A stretch of DNA of 64,000 bases from Cryptomeria japonica (taxonomy: Eukaryota > Streptophyta > Pinopsida > Cupressales > Cupressaceae): positions 114,391,933 through 114,455,932 of the forward strand of contig NC_081410.1 of NCBI RefSeq assembly GCF_030272615.1, read 5' to 3'. Position numbers and translations under genes: made by a program. Below are positions 33,565 to 46,330 of this stretch, piece by piece. Positions within the stretch are counted from its first letter, which is position 1. The number at the start of each line of letters is the position of its first letter. Under the pieces are notes generated by a model that was not told where the DNA came from, searched no databases, and saw only the letters and a list, made by a program, of their open reading frames with translations.

Positions 33565-35277
33565 TGTAGTCACATAAATCTGTCCACTTAATTAAATGAA
33601 TACTTAGTATTTATTTGATTATTTAACCATCAATTAATGAATTAATTAAATTAATATTTAATTAATTCATCTTAACCTTCTTCTCTTATTAATTAAATAA
33701 ATTATTCAATTTATTTGATTTAATTCACTTAACCAAATTCAGACCATTAATTAAATAAATAAATCATATTTGTTTAATTAAATCTTCTCTCACATTTAAA
33801 TAAATTAATATTTATTTAAATCCCCCAAAATCCCACCTCTCACATTTAAATAAATTAACATTTATTTAAATCACCTTTATCCTCTACCCACTTGTATTTT
33901 CCTACAAAAGCAAGTTGCACAATTATTTTAAATAAATAATTTATTTAAATGACCTTTATCCTCCACCCACTTGTATTTTCCTACAAAAGCAAGTTGCACA
34001 ACTATTTTAAATAAATTATTCATTTAAAATCCTATTTATCCTCACCCACTTGAAACCTTTAATGGTTTCCCTTAAAGTCTTCAAAACTTGATGGCTTTAA
34101 AGTTTTCAAACTTGATGGCTTCCTTCTATAGTCTTCTTAAGCCTTTAATGGCTTCCCTTAAAGTCTTCTTAAGACTTTAATTGCTTCCCTTAAAGTCTTC
34201 AAGCCTTTAATGGTTTCCCTCAAAGTCTTCAAGCATTTTAATACTTTATCTTCCTTTTTCTCATTTAAATAAATTAATATTTATTTGAATATTTATCCAA
34301 ATGCAAATTACACCATGTAATTGAAATAAATAATTTTATTTTAATTGAAAATACCAAAATTCCTCCCACTTGCATTTTCCTACAAAATCCACTTGCATGC
34401 CTAAACCCCTTCTAGATTCTTCTAAACCTTTCCTAATTAACCTAAATCCATCCCCTAAATATTGTCACATTCCTAAGCAAATTGGAGTCACTTCTCAAAG
34501 ACTCCAAAGTCTTTGAAAAGCAATTAATGCTTTGTGTGTTCAATAAATTAACCTCTAAAGTCTTCCAAACCACTTATGGCTCTTACATGACCATTAATGG
34601 TTAATTCCACTTGCACCCATGGTTAAAGACTTTGACCCCTAACTTAACCCTCATGTAACCCATGTGTCTCTTCAAAGCATTTATTTCTTTGACTAGGGTA
34701 ACCATCATGTCCCCTCAAGCATTTAATTCTCCTTATCACTCCTCTCAAGCCTCCTCATAGTGACACTTGTCAACATAGGATTGGGTTGAAAGTCTCACAT
34801 GGATTGAATATCTTTCAATCCTAACCCTTGTTAAGATTACTCAATCTTAACCCTTCATTTCCCCATTTCTTCTATAAATAGAACCCTTCTCCTCAAGCAA
34901 AAAAGAGAAGCATTAGAGTATTGTTGTTATACTGGCATTAGCATAGAGCTTTTTCATAGCATCACTATCTACACTTGCATAGCATTTGCTTATCATATTC
35001 AACCATCTTGAATCTCCATATGGCATCCATGGCTAGTGCTAAAAGCTGAGAGCTACACTCATTTGGAACTTGGAGAGGAGAGGAACAAGGGAGGAGCAAC
35101 TATGAGCATCTTGATTAGCTATTTTATTCTGTTTATATGCTTTCTATTTCATGCTTAATATCTCTCTTGATATGTCTGTTTAGGATAATCTTTTGTTGCT
35201 AACACTAATGTTTGTTTCTTGTGCTCTTGTGTGTGTTGTCATCAAACAGATTTTCTAATCCTTTTTGCAGAGCATCA
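33565..35277 (+). repeat. Solo LTR of family 2 nested in M
   Basis: 1713 bp, TGTAGTCACA to GAGCATCA, in plus orientation, splitting the sequence between the M polypurine tract and the PMD promoter. TATAAATAG is at 34873-34881. It is longer than its relatives because of internal repeats: about 33890-34010 (CCACTTGTATTTTCCTACAA unit) and 34050-34240 (CTTTAATGGCTTCCCTTAAA unit). No internal element sequence is attached, so it is a product of LTR-LTR recombination. Confidence 0.88.
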
Positions 35278-35598
35278 AGTGGTATGCCCCCTCGAGAGAT
35301 GGGCCAATTTTTTTTGAAAAATCGGGCGATCTCTCCAAAAAGAATGAAAATTGGCAGGGTGTTAGAAGAGGAGAAGTTAGCAATACTGGTGAAAAATAGA
35401 AGAAATCGGGGGGAAAATGGAGAAATGGGAGGCTCAGGAAGTTCACGGGGACCACGGCGGTGAGTGGGGGGGAAGTTATGGTGACGACGAAGGGTTTAAA
35501 TGGGGTGAAAGGGGTGAAAATAGGATCATTTGTTACTACGACCAGTATGAAACCAGAGCTCTGATAGTGACATTTTGGAGGAGTGAGCAGCAGTCAGG
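35278..35598 (+). promoter_or_regulatory. Antisense promoter and 5' UTR of the M PMD gene
   Basis: Carries the conserved ATGCCCCCTCGAGAGAT block at 35284-35300 and a TTTAAA box at 35495-35500, about 100 bp before the ATG. E1 and E3 show the same spacing. The solo LTR now separates it from the element's own 3' end. Confidence 0.55.
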
Positions 35599-35673
35599 AT
35601 GCCGGTACCTATTACAGAGCACCGATTTGAACGAGTCTGTCGATTCCAACGGCCAAACGACTATGGACCATCG

Positions 35674-36341
35674 GTATGCAAATTTGAAATTTGAATTTTT
35701 ATGCATTTTTGATACGCTTTTTGCTGAGTCCAAGTTGAGTCAGAACAATAGCACTGAAACTATGTTTTGGCGTTATTGCCCAATTAACTAGCGCTACTGT
35801 GCCGCAATGGCGCTATTGTCCTATTGTTTGAACGCTGTTGAAATGTTTTAGCGCTATTGCATTCATGTTTAGGCCCTATTGATTAATAAGCATTATTAAG
35901 TGCTTAATTGAATGCTATTGTTCTGAATTAGCGCTATTGTGTGGTTGTTCTAGTGCGTTTGTAGTTTGAGTGTTGTTGGATAGCTGATTGAACGCTTTTG
36001 TTAGGGGTTTAGCGCTATTGTTGATAAACTAGCGCTTTTGTTGGCAAAATAGCGCTTTTGTTTTAGGATAAATAAATGTCCCAGTTTGTGTGAATAAAAT
36101 CTTCTGATGCCAAGGATGGATGGATGGCGATGTGAAGTGGGAGTTGTTTTGAACCATAGTAGCCTGATGAGACTTAGGTCATTTCTAGGATAAATGCCTA
36201 TTTGAAGTCTAGGTTGCCATGATTGCTTACCTGTTGAGACCCGAAGATACTTGATCAAAGTATCTGTTGATAATCTAGGTTTAAACTTAAGAAAGTTTAA
36301 AACAAAACAACTGATGATGATCGATGGATGCCCATGGGCAG
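35674..36341 (+). other. Intron of the M PMD gene
   Basis: 668 bp, phase 0, GTATGC to GGGCAG. The borders coincide with those of E3 (58180-58824). It carries the AGCGCTATTG array. Confidence 0.72.
35769..36060 (+). repeat. Family 2 motif array (M PMD intron)
   Basis: About 15 degenerate copies of AGCGCTWTTGT at 12-30 bp spacing, in PMD sense. Same motif in the E3 leader (43708-43945) and E3 PMD intron (58457-58752). Confidence 0.88.
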
Positions 36342-38308
36342 GAAGATCTAGGCGTGTTGCAGTTACGCGAGAGACATTCAGTGACACAGGGGTTGCAGAA
36401 TTGGTTGACAGAGGCAGAGATCGATTGTATTGCCGCAACTAGATTATATGATGTGATGCACATGCTTGTGATTTAGATGAATCACGGATTGATTACGGCA
36501 TTAGCAGAGCGGTGGCACAGCGAGACGTGCACCTTTCATCTGGCACAGGGGAGATGACAGTGACCCTAGAGGATGTGTGGTGCATCTTGCGTATTCCAAT
36601 TTGGGGGGAGCTGGTCACGTATGACAGATCATGGGGGACTCTAGCAGTTTAGAGGTTCTTTGATGAGGATGTGTTCATTGATGATGGCTCCATTGCGTGG
36701 GAGGAGATAGCTGCATTATACGAGCCTCTACCAGCAGTTCTATCAAGCATTGTGGGAGGACTACTGTGTCCAGACAGGCGATCACATGGTTTGGCCGTGG
36801 GGTGGGGGCAGGTAATCGAGATGATGATTACTGAGGGGACCCAATTTGCTTGGGGGCCGTGCATGCTGGTGCACCTGTATCAGGAGCTTCATGAGGTGGT
36901 TTACCGAGGGATTTGTTCCTTAGTAGTGGGAGTGATGCTGCTTCATATTTTGGCCTAGGAGCACCTACCAATGACTCGACCAGTGAGTCTTAGGTTCCAC
37001 GCAGTGGATCAGCCGTATATGTTTATGTATAGCGGTATGATGAGCCAGCACCACCTAGGGAAGTTAGAGTGGTGGCGACGGGCATTAGATGATCTGGATG
37101 CAGTCATATGGCGACCATACCTAGAGTGCGAGCCTTGTGATGATGATGCAGGGGCACTGCCCTATGTGTTCATGACCTGATTTCTCATTGGGAGGACCTC
37201 GTACCATGTAGAGAGATAGGTGTCAGGGAGACTGATGAGGCAGTTTGGACGGCAGCAGGGACTGCCTAGTGGATCAGGGGAGTATGCTCGGGTGATATGG
37301 GAGAGATATGCATGGGGGCCAGTGCTACCGTATGACTAGGCACTAGCAGAGTTTTGGACGCTGCAAGTGAGACCTTAGGACATATGACCGAGGGTCGTGG
37401 ATGCAGGGGTATTAGATGAGTATAGGCAGTACCAGGCGATGCATACAATTCTACGGATATCCGATCTAGCAAAGTCGGTGCTCGATTTTGAGGATGAGAG
37501 GGGATGAAGACGGAGGAGGGGAGGAGGTCGAGGACTGAGGGCAGGTGGAGGAGGGAGAGGAGATGGGGGAGACGGAGGAGGAGGTGGTGGAGGAGGTGGT
37601 GGGTTGGGGATTCAGATTCAGCGGAGAGGGAGAGGTGGACTGCCACTACGGATATCACAGGGACCGCTAATACAGGGAGGAGTTAGACTGGGTGGTAGAG
37701 GTATGGAGAGGGAGATCCCGATGGACAGAGGGGAGAGAGCTACTGTAGAGGGTGGTATAGGTGAGGCTGCTATGGATACCGGGGAGGGAGCCATTGGAGA
37801 TCTTAGGGATCATATGATAGCACATTTGTAGACCCGAGTAGAGGATTTGGAGGCGGAGGTGGCGGCTAGAGATGTGTAGCTATGTGCACGGGAGTCAAAG
37901 CTGGCTATAGTACTGCAGGAGAGGGATAGTGCGGTGGAGAGATTAGTAGAGCTGCAGGAGAGAGTCTGGGTTGGAGTAGGAGCACAGGGGCCTACGGGGG
38001 AGGTGATGAGGGAGAGGCGATGAGCACAGGCTGAGATAGACTATTGGCGGGGATTATATGAGCAGGTGGTGCTAGCTAGTCAGTGAGCACTTAGCTATTC
38101 ATAGATGCGGCAGGCCAGATCAGAGCGATCATAGAGGGTGTAGAGAAGTGGGGGCGTGATGGGTCCTCTACGGAGGGAGAGATCAAGGGATGTGGGAGTG
38201 AGTGGGGGTTTGATGGAGCCTTCACAGAGAGATAAATCGGATGGTGCGGGGACCAGTGGGGGAGTAGGTGGCGATGGTGGTACAGCATCTGGCCAGAGTG
38301 GCATCTGA

Positions 38309-40927
38309 GAGAGCATTTTTGCATATATGTATTGTATTATTGTTTATTTTTGGACTGTATCTTAGATGGCTCTTGGTAGCCGATTTTGTAGACTTCATTG
38401 TACTCTGATATATGAGATGATATATGAGGAGATCCCCTATTTTGATGATATGCATTTGATATGTATGGATGTTTATACAGGATGATGAGTTATTGCTTAG
38501 ATGGATACGTGTATATGTATGCATTGATGAGATGTTTCTTATATGCATGTTTAAATGATGATTTATGATGTTGGATACTGACATATGAATGCAGGTTTAT
38601 ATATGTATGATTTGTTTGATTTTGATGTAATACTTTATGTACGTAATACCATGATGATGATGTATGCTTATGATGATTTATGAATAGGATTTTGGTGTTT
38701 CCTATTTTGATAAAATGATGAGATAATTTATGCGATGATGTTAATGCAATGTGTGAATAAATGATGTTATGTATGGATATGTATCTAGATGTTTTTAGAT
38801 GAATGTAATATGGATAAACAAAATGTAAAGTACAAATGTTTATATGATTATGTCTAGGTGAATGCCTATGTATAATGGATATATAAATAACATGAACCAA
38901 TGTGTTTTGGAAACAAATGGTTTTATGATTCTAAATGCTTAAATATGATTAAGTAAAAATGATTGATGTGATGATAATGCAACTCATGGTTTAATAACCG
39001 CACCTTAATGCAATTAAAAAAGGATAATGAATGCAATGTGAATGAATCCTAAAATGAGCATAATAAGATACTTAATAATGGATGAATGAATGCACCTTTT
39101 AACTAATGAATAGATAAAGGAATGTATGAAATGATAAAGGATGATAAAGGATGATAAAATGATAATGGATAATTGACACTAAATGAATGTATAGTAAATG
39201 GCTTAATATACTCAAGGACAATTTGATCTCATGAATGAATCTAATTATTTATGATTATGCAAGGATGCAAATAATTAATGAAGACTAATGTCAAAAATGA
39301 ACTATATGCAATGTTAATTTAAAAATGACATGAATGTACTTAATGCAAAATGCAACTAAATGTAATGATAATATGACCATGAGGAATGCAAGGTTTTTGA
39401 GACTTTGCATGATGCATTAATGATGTATTAGAGTACTCGGTCTCGATTGTATCCAAGACCAGCTTAATGGTCAAATTCGCATATAAATCCTACATATGAA
39501 TGAGTGAATGGATGGGTGATATGCAATGGAATGCAATATATAAATAGATGAGATGAAATGTCGATCCATAGTGCTCTATTTTCATCATTGAGCTTTAAAA
39601 TGTTGGAAGAGAATACAAGCATCTTGACATAATGATTCAAGATGACCTGAGTATTCCTTACATGGATTTTATATAGTAAATTAATACAAACGACTTGATA
39701 TAAGGGTCAAGTCGACCAGAGTATTGCTTGCGGAACAGAAAAGGATCATCTTTGTTCATGCATGACTTGGATCGTCCTCCTTGATCTTAGGCTGATCATA
39801 TCCTGAGACAAGTTCATACTGTAATAAGAGATAAAACCCTTTATCCAATTTTGGATGAGGGGGAAGGAACCAAAGGAAGAGCATTGTACCTGCAAACAAA
39901 TAGTATATACATAAAGAATAAAGAATAGGGATCCTTGGTAATGGTTCATGCTCATATGGTCAAAGTATACGTTGTAGTCAACAAGCCGTAATGATCTATG
40001 ACTGCATTTTGCATAAGATCACGTAGCTTGGTGAACTTCCCACATAGACACCATTAGTACATGCCCTAGTACTTCATCGACAATTAATGCGCAGACGATA
40101 CAAAATAATGCTGAAAGATCCTGATACAGATAAACGAATGAATTACTCATAAATCAACCAAGTATTTGATAACTTAACATAATTTTCTTGTCAAAGAAAA
40201 CGTCATTTTTGTCTTTGTTTTTGGTAAGGAAAGATGCATCCTTTTTGAAGATAGTTTGATTGTTGATGTCGATTGTTTTGGTCAATTTTGATAAGTGATC
40301 ATTTGTGCGAGTATTTGTCAATGTTTGTTTTGTATCTGCGTGGATGAGTATTTACAAGGTGTTGCCATGTTTTTGTGTGATTTCCGATGTTTTCCGTTGT
40401 TTTTGGATTTTTGTATTGTTTTGAATGTTTTTGGATTTTTGTGAGACATTTTTGAATGTTTTGGATTTTGTGAGACATTTTTGAATGTTTTTGGATTTTG
40501 TGAGATAGTTTTGAATGTTTTACCCAATGAATCACCAATAATGTAGAATCCACTTCCATCAACTAGATTTAAGGGCATTGCCCCCAAGTTTTAGACATGA
40601 CTATGAAAAAGCGGGATGCAAGACGCATGAAGTACTTTCTTTGATTACAGATTAAATAACAAGCCATGGTTTGGATGGATGGATGTGTGTATGTATGAAT
40701 GTGATTGCAACGAGCCTGAAAGATAATGGAGCCATAGTCTTTACGAGTGGCGCTTGTTTTGCCAGGTTTTCACCATCGCACTTACCCAAGGTGCCACCGG
40801 AGTTTTTGTTCACCGTTTGGATGCATGATTTTTCTTTATTCTTTTGACGTTTGTGTGTTTTCTTCAGGTCATTTATCTGGATGTTTTTGGTATTTTTGTC
40901 GGTATGTAAGGGAGCCTGATGTACAAC
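38309..40927. other. M non-coding region between the PMD gene and the end of pol
   Basis: AT-rich, many GATGAATG-like words at 38440-39420, a tandem TTTTGGATTTTGTGAGACAT repeat at about 40385-40520, and the conserved post-pol block at 40753-40820. Matched by E3 53621-56158. No ORF supported. Confidence 0.65.
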
Positions 40928-42110
40928 TTAGGTATAAAACTGTTTGAGGTGCATGTTGTTGATTGGATCTGCGAGCGGTTCTCCTTCTGATGTAGCCAAC
41001 TGATATGCCCCAGACCCAAATACAGCAGTGACAACATATGGGCCTAGCTAGTTTGATTCAAACTTGCCCTGATGTTCTTTGTTTGGTTGGTTGCGAGGAT
41101 TCTCTTGAAGAACAAGATCACCTACCTCAAATGTACGAGGTTTAACTCGATGATTATAACTTCTGCTCATGCGTTGTTGATAGGCCTTGAGATGATTGTA
41201 TGCAGCTTGTCGTTTCTCATCAAGTAACTCTAAGTCCTGAAGAGGGGATACTCTATAGGCTTCATCATCAATGAGATTATGCAAGGAAACCCGTAGTGAT
41301 GGTATCTTGACCTCAATAGGCAAGATAGCTTCTGCACCATAGACCAATGAATAAGGAGTTGCACCTGTAGGGGTTCGAATGCTAGTTCGATATGCCCATA
41401 GCGCTGGATTCAGTTGAACATGCCAATCATGGCTAGCATCATTGACTGTCTTCTTGAGGATCCTTAATATGTTCTTATTCGATTCTTCAGCCTGACCATT
41501 GCCTTGTGGGTAATAGGGAGTGGAAAAGTGGTGTTGGATATGAAATTTCTCACAAAGTTCATAGACATCCTGATTTTGGAAAGGAAGACCGTTATCTGTG
41601 ATGATGGACATGGGTACACCATACCGGTGGATGATGTAATTGAGGATGAATGAGGCGATCTTCTTGCCGGTGACTTGGGTAAGTGGTATAGCTTCGATCC
41701 ACTTTGTCAAATATTCGGTGATGGTAATAATGAATTTGTGGCCGTTGGATGAAGATGGATGGATTTTACCCACAAGGTTAAGGCCCCATTGACAAAAAGG
41801 CCATGGTGTCATGATTGGTTGCAGTTCCTGTGCTAGTGCATGTATCAAGTCGCCATGAACTTGACATTTCTTGCATTTTCTGACAAAGTAGTAGGAATCT
41901 TTTTCCATAGATGGCCAATAGTATCCAGTGCGTAGGAGTTTCTTGGCTAGTGATGGACCACTTGCATGAGTTCCACAAATTCCTTCATGTACCTCTTCCA
42001 AGGCCTTTGTTATCTCATCTTGTTCTAGACATCAAAGAAGAGTACCATCAAGACTACGTCGGTATAGGGTTTCGGCAATAATGGTATATCAAGCAGTTTG
42101 GCGAATGAAG
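40928..42110 (-). CDS. pol: M integrase region of pol
   Basis: The open stretch 41048-42001 (317 residues) has HHCC (H5, H12, C43, C46), D136 (ITDN) and E172 (GQAEESNK) with the DD35E spacing. The first catalytic Asp is Asn (GLNLVG, N74), so it is probably dead. A TAG at 41045-41047 replaces Trp at the same site as in E1. The frame then continues to MHLKQFYT and TAA at 40928. Upstream (to 42110) the linker is broken by a TGA shared with E3. Confidence 0.88.
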
Positions 42111-42902
42111 GTTTTACGTTGGTTATTCGATTGGTTGGGAGGAAGGGTGTGATCATGGAGATAGGTGTAGAATTCACTGTACCATGGGGATTCAGAACCG
42201 ACAAGGTGACATATCATCTCAGATTTAGTGATATCATAAGCGGGGATCCAAAGCTATTCTACCAAGAACTCGTAGCGTGTTGAATTCTGTGGAAGATCTA
42301 GGAGAGATGTCATGGTAGCCATAGCGTTAGCAGCTCGATTCTGATCTATTGGTATCTGCTCAAAGGTAATTGTAGTAAATGATGCCTTTAGACTGTCCAC
42401 CATTTGCTTCTATGGCATGAGTTTATCATCCTTGGTCTGATATTCATCTGTTTCTTGTCGAATGACCAATTGGGAGTCGCCATATACTTGTAGTTCTTGT
42501 AATTTCCATTGTACGACTAGCCTGAGTTCTGTGATCAAGGCCTCATACTCTGCTATGTTGTTGGTGCAGGGAAATGTGAGCCTGTAAGACTTTGGGATGC
42601 TGTCACCTTGAGGTGTGATAAACAGAATGCCTGCCCGCAAGCCATGCCTAGTGTATGAACCATCAAAGTATAGTTTCCATGGTTGTGTTGTTGTTATCAT
42701 GAATATCTCTTCATCTGGAAAATTGGAAATGAGAGGATGATTGCCTATGAGTGGTGCATCGGCCAACTGATCTACAATAACTTGTCCTTTGATAGCTTTA
42801 CAGTCTACGTACTCGATGTCAAATTCACTTAGAATCATCACCCATTTGGCCAAGCGGCCTATCAATGCTGCTTTGTTGAGTAAATAATTGAGTGGATCAA
42901 TC
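42111..42902 (-). pseudogene. pol: M second RNase H and end of RT-linked RNase H
   Basis: The open stretch 42410-42865 contains GRLAKWVMILSEFDIEYVD, LYFDGSYTRHG (catalytic Asp intact), NIAEYEAL and VYGDSQLVIRQ. A TAG after KDDKLMP near 42410 is identical in E3 although E1 has Tyr there. Downstream pieces (TFEQIP, DQNRAANAMATM) lead to the integrase. The element ends at 42902 within IDPLNYLLNKA. Confidence 0.85.
42900..42902. other. Deletion joint between M and E3 (ATC microhomology)
   Basis: Left of the joint is M pol (GAGTGGATCAATC, as in E3 pol reverse-complemented). Right is the interior of the E3 5' LTR (ATCCATTGGATAAAAG, as at 59998). ATC is common to both. The joint removes the 5' part of M, probably the rest of E2, and the first half of the E3 5' LTR. 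Confidence 0.75.
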
Positions 42903-43619
42903 CATTGGATAAAAGCTTTATTCTTTGAATAAAGAGTTTATTCACTCAACCTAACCTTGACCTTAACTCCCAAGGTCATGTCAAGCATTTAATTCTTATT
43001 CCCTCTCCTCTCAACCTATCTCACATTGACAATTGTCATCTTGGCATTGGGTTGAAAGCCCTCACATGGATCTCAAATCGTTCAATCCTGACCCTTGTTG
43101 AGATTACTCAATCTCAACCATCCATTGCTCCATTTTTCCTATAAATAGAGCTCATTTCTTCATAATCCAGATCTTGAAAACTTGTATGCATTTAAGCTCT
43201 AGGCATTTTAAGAGAGCATTTTAGCATAATCAACTAATATCTTGTCATTTTGGATAAAATAAATCATTTTAGTATCAATAGTATAGTATTAGCTTTTTAT
43301 TCATATTTAGAGCAAATACTTCAATCTCAAACCTCCATAAGCATCCATAATGCAAAAAGCTGCTGAGAGCTACACTATTTTGGAACTTGGAGAGGAGAGG
43401 AACAAAGGAGAAGAAACCAAGAGCATGTTAGGAGGCATTTGGCGATGCCTCATCATATTTAGCGTCTTAGTTAGATATTTTGTCATGCTTTTGATATCTC
43501 TTTTGATATGTTTGTGTAGGAAAGTATTTTGTTTGTGATTTCTGACACTAACAGTTTGGCTTTACTTCTTGTTTGTGTTTTGTTATCATTGACTAACCTT
43601 CCCTTTTTGCAAAGAATCA
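42900..43619 (+). repeat. E3 5' LTR, 3' half only
   Basis: 720 bp, matching 59998-60717 over its whole length. It keeps TATAAATAG at 43140-43148 and the LTR end. A 63-codon frame at 43350 (starting MQKAAESYTILELGEERNKG) is partly shared with other LTRs but lacks an ATG in the 3' LTR, so I do not call it a gene. Confidence 0.92.
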
Positions 43620-43642
43620 TTTGGTGAACCCGACGTGAATCC
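43620..43642 (+). other. E3 primer-binding site
   Basis: TTTGGTGAACCCGACGTGAA directly follows the LTR. It differs from the family 1 site (TGGCACGCC), so the two families probably use different tRNAs. Confidence 0.75.
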
Positions 43643-46330
43643 AAACACCCAAAAACTATTTATTTTTTCCCAATAACATGTTTGAATGTTGAATTTGACA
43701 CACAGGTTGCGCTTTAGTGCTATTGATCATGTTGTAGCACTATTGCAACTTGTTGTTCTAGTGTTATTGTTCTTACAATAGCGCTATTGTACCAAGTTTA
43801 GCGCTATTGACATTGTTTGAGCGCTTTTGACCTTGTTTTGGCGCTATTGACCATGTTTGAGTGCTTTTGCTTTCCCTGTCATTTTTCTTCTTTTAGCGTG
43901 TTTGTGTTAAATAGCACTTTTGTTTAAACACAGAGTAGTGCTATTGTAATAGAACGTTGTAAAAATGACCCTGTAACCGAAAAAAGAAAAATTCTTAGGC
44001 TTGTGGAAGCCCACCCTAGGTTCGGTTTTTACTAACTATTTGTCTCTTGTGTAGGTCTAAAAACCAACCTCCTTAAAAATCAAAAACTTCTTTTTGGTGT
44101 TTTAAAATTGAACAACACAAAATTTGCTTTCTTGCAAGCTTAGGATCAAAATTTGTGTTTGGTTCTCTAAAATTGAACAAAACAACTTTGTTTATTGCAA
44201 GTTTAGGCTTAACTTTTCATTTGGTGCTTAAAATCAACAAAACAAATTCATTTCTAGCATCAAAAACTTAAGCAAAAATTTACAATCCACACTTCAATTT
44301 TTGGTGCAATTAAAACTTACAATCCACTTGTTTCAAAATTTTTGCAAAGCAATTTTTCCTTCATACATGCTCCAAATTAAGTTGACCAGGATTTTCAAAG
44401 TTCTAGTTTACTTAAAATTCTGCATTTGAGGTTAAAAAGAACACCATGATTGTTGAAGCAACATCTCCAAATAGTTAGAACACATTGCAATGGCAAGTTA
44501 AAAAGAACAAGTGTTTTTCGTGCTTGGCACACTTGTGCAAAAAGTTGGTCGAGTGGTCTTACTTCTAACACACACTATCCTCTCCCTTGGCTTTCATGGT
44601 CCTAGGTGCAAGAGAAAAGTGTTAGTAACACTCAAATTTTTATCTTTTTAAGAGAGGCCTGCCAAGAGACACATCACTCTTGGGAATGACCTCGCGCGGT
44701 AAATCCTTCGAGCCACTATAGAAATCAGGTGAGAGCAAAAGCTGTAGCATTGGGTATAGTTGTTCCTACAGTGTAACTTGTCGAAAGGACAAATGGGCCC
44801 CACCACAAGTTACAAGGCTCTTAAGTGAGTCACTGCAGAATGAACTTATGTCCAAAGACATCGAAAATGACTAATCACATTTAAGTAGTAGCCCACACAT
44901 TCTATTGATTGAGAATATTTGCAATATAATTAAGTGCAAGAGCATAAATGGTTTTGCTCCCAAGATACCATACATATTTCCTTGACTAGAAACATAGCTT
45001 TTTGAAAAGTCACTTATGGCTTGATAAAAGTGGTGACTCCCCCATCATAGGGATCATCTATTTGTTATACTCATGCAAGACTTAGTATATCACATCCTTA
45101 CCTACCACGACAGGATTCATAAGGTATGTAGTACCAAAGTCGAAGAAATATCAAGATGTGGGCTGAATTTATCACAACTAGCCATTTGACCTTAGGGATA
45201 CAAAGTGTTTGAGTTGTCTTTGTTTTAATCAAGACCAAGTACAAATTTGAGCCAACTTCAGGCTTTGGAAAGAAAAGCACCTAAAATACACTTAAAGGAA
45301 AGGGTCATAAAAAGTCCAAAGATTGGGTTTATCTAGACCCATACTCATTTGTGTCTCTAAGGCAACATTCTTGTGTTTGCTTTGTTTTCTTGTCAAAGAA
45401 GAATCAAAAAATCAATTCCAAAAACAAGTATTCATTCAACCAAACATTCTTCAAAACAACCAAAAAGATAAAAACACAAAGAAAAGTATCAAATTTTATG
45501 ACCATTCTTCACACCTTGCAAAAGAAGAATTGTCATTAGAACATCAACTTGAAAAGAAGACCATTGAGCTCAAAGGCTTTGATTAAAAGGAGGAAATTCT
45601 TCTATCTAAATAGACAAATCTTTGTCTCTCATAGAGTTTTTCTACATCACATGCGTCTCTACCTTCAAGGCAAAACAAATGAATTTGATTCAGAATCATT
45701 AAACTGCAGAGCTTTTATGCAATATAGAGCTTTGAGTTATCACAAAAACCAAGGAGGCAAGATTAATCCCAACTTCTTCCCAAACGTCTGTATCAAATAC
45801 AACATAGCTCGAGAAATGCCACCAACACCCGAAAGGGAAGAGGTATAATTTGTTCCATTTGTGACACAAAGCTTTTATTGAAGTTAAAACATTTCATCCA
45901 TTACCTCATTCATACATCATCACTTCATCATCAATCTGTTCCAACTCTCAAAACATTAAGAGGTTCTTGTCCTAAAGTTCTCTTTTTAGATATTGCTTGA
46001 ATCAAACACATCACATCACTTTTTAGATTGTTTCTCCATCTGGGATAAGCTCATCCTAAGAGACACATCTCCGCAGGTTAAAACTAGTTCATGAGTGAAT
46101 CCTCTCATTACTAGGTAGTTAAATCTGTAACACATCTCAGATTTCTCTACACCTTATCACATCAAACCTTATAAAAAACAAACAAGCAATTCAAAGAAAT
46201 AATTTCGGTCGCATCTACCTTTAAAGTGCTAGAGATCCACATGCAACACAATTCACCAAACATCAATCTTTCATTTTGTCAACAACTCATCATCATTTTC
46301 GCCCAACTTCAACAAAAACTTGTAAACAAA
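43643..46330 (+). other. E3 leader
   Basis: About 2.7 kb with the motif array at 43708-43945, A-rich stretches (44080-44400) and several short frames without recognised domains. Gag starts at ATG 46331 in the context ACAAAATGG. Confidence 0.7.
43708..43945 (+). repeat. Family 2 motif array in the E3 leader
   Basis: About 12 copies of AGYRCTATTGN or AGCGCTTTTGN in gag sense, starting about 65 bp after the primer-binding site. Confidence 0.87.

Larger units (their letters stand above)
35599..38308 (+). pseudogene. Antisense PMD gene of M, two exons
   Basis: Exon 1 is 35599-35673 (25 codons, HRFERVCRFQRP, donor GTATGC). Exon 2 starts at 36342 after GGGCAG (EDLGVLQLRERHS) and ends at TGA 38306. 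One base missing from a G-run near 36548 shifts the frame. The rest reads through in one frame: VTLEDVWCIL, FAWGPCMLVHLYQELHE, AVIWRPYLECEP, then a Gly/Arg-rich linker and a predicted coiled coil (about 37830-37970). About 16 internal stops are all TAG or TGA; E3 has Gln, Arg or Trp at most of them. The role is presumed to be that of the E1 gene, a nuclear PMD factor carried by the element. Confidence 0.85.
32079..42902 (-). mobile_element. M: 3' part of a family 2 Ty3/gypsy element
   Basis: A minus-strand element inserted in E2 gag. From its 3' end: 3' LTR, polypurine tract, antisense PMD gene, non-coding region, integrase, second RNase H, and the end of the RT-linked RNase H. It stops at 42900-42902 inside pol, where sequence changes to the interior of an LTR in the opposite orientation. 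RT, gag and the 5' LTR are missing. A solo LTR sits within it. Confidence 0.9.

Noticed and set aside
33565-42902. LTR at 33565-35277 as the 5' LTR of a plus-strand element with the PMD gene as its body
   Set aside because: The LTR splits sequence that is continuous in E3 and has near-matching 5-bp flanks. No primer-binding site follows it and pol is on the other strand.
43350-43538. Small frame MQKAAESYTILELGEERNKG in family 2 LTRs (also 60448 and 32150-32335)
   Set aside because: It recurs because the LTRs are homologous. The 3' LTR and M LTR copies lack the ATG and the solo LTR copy has an early stop, so a real peptide is not supported.
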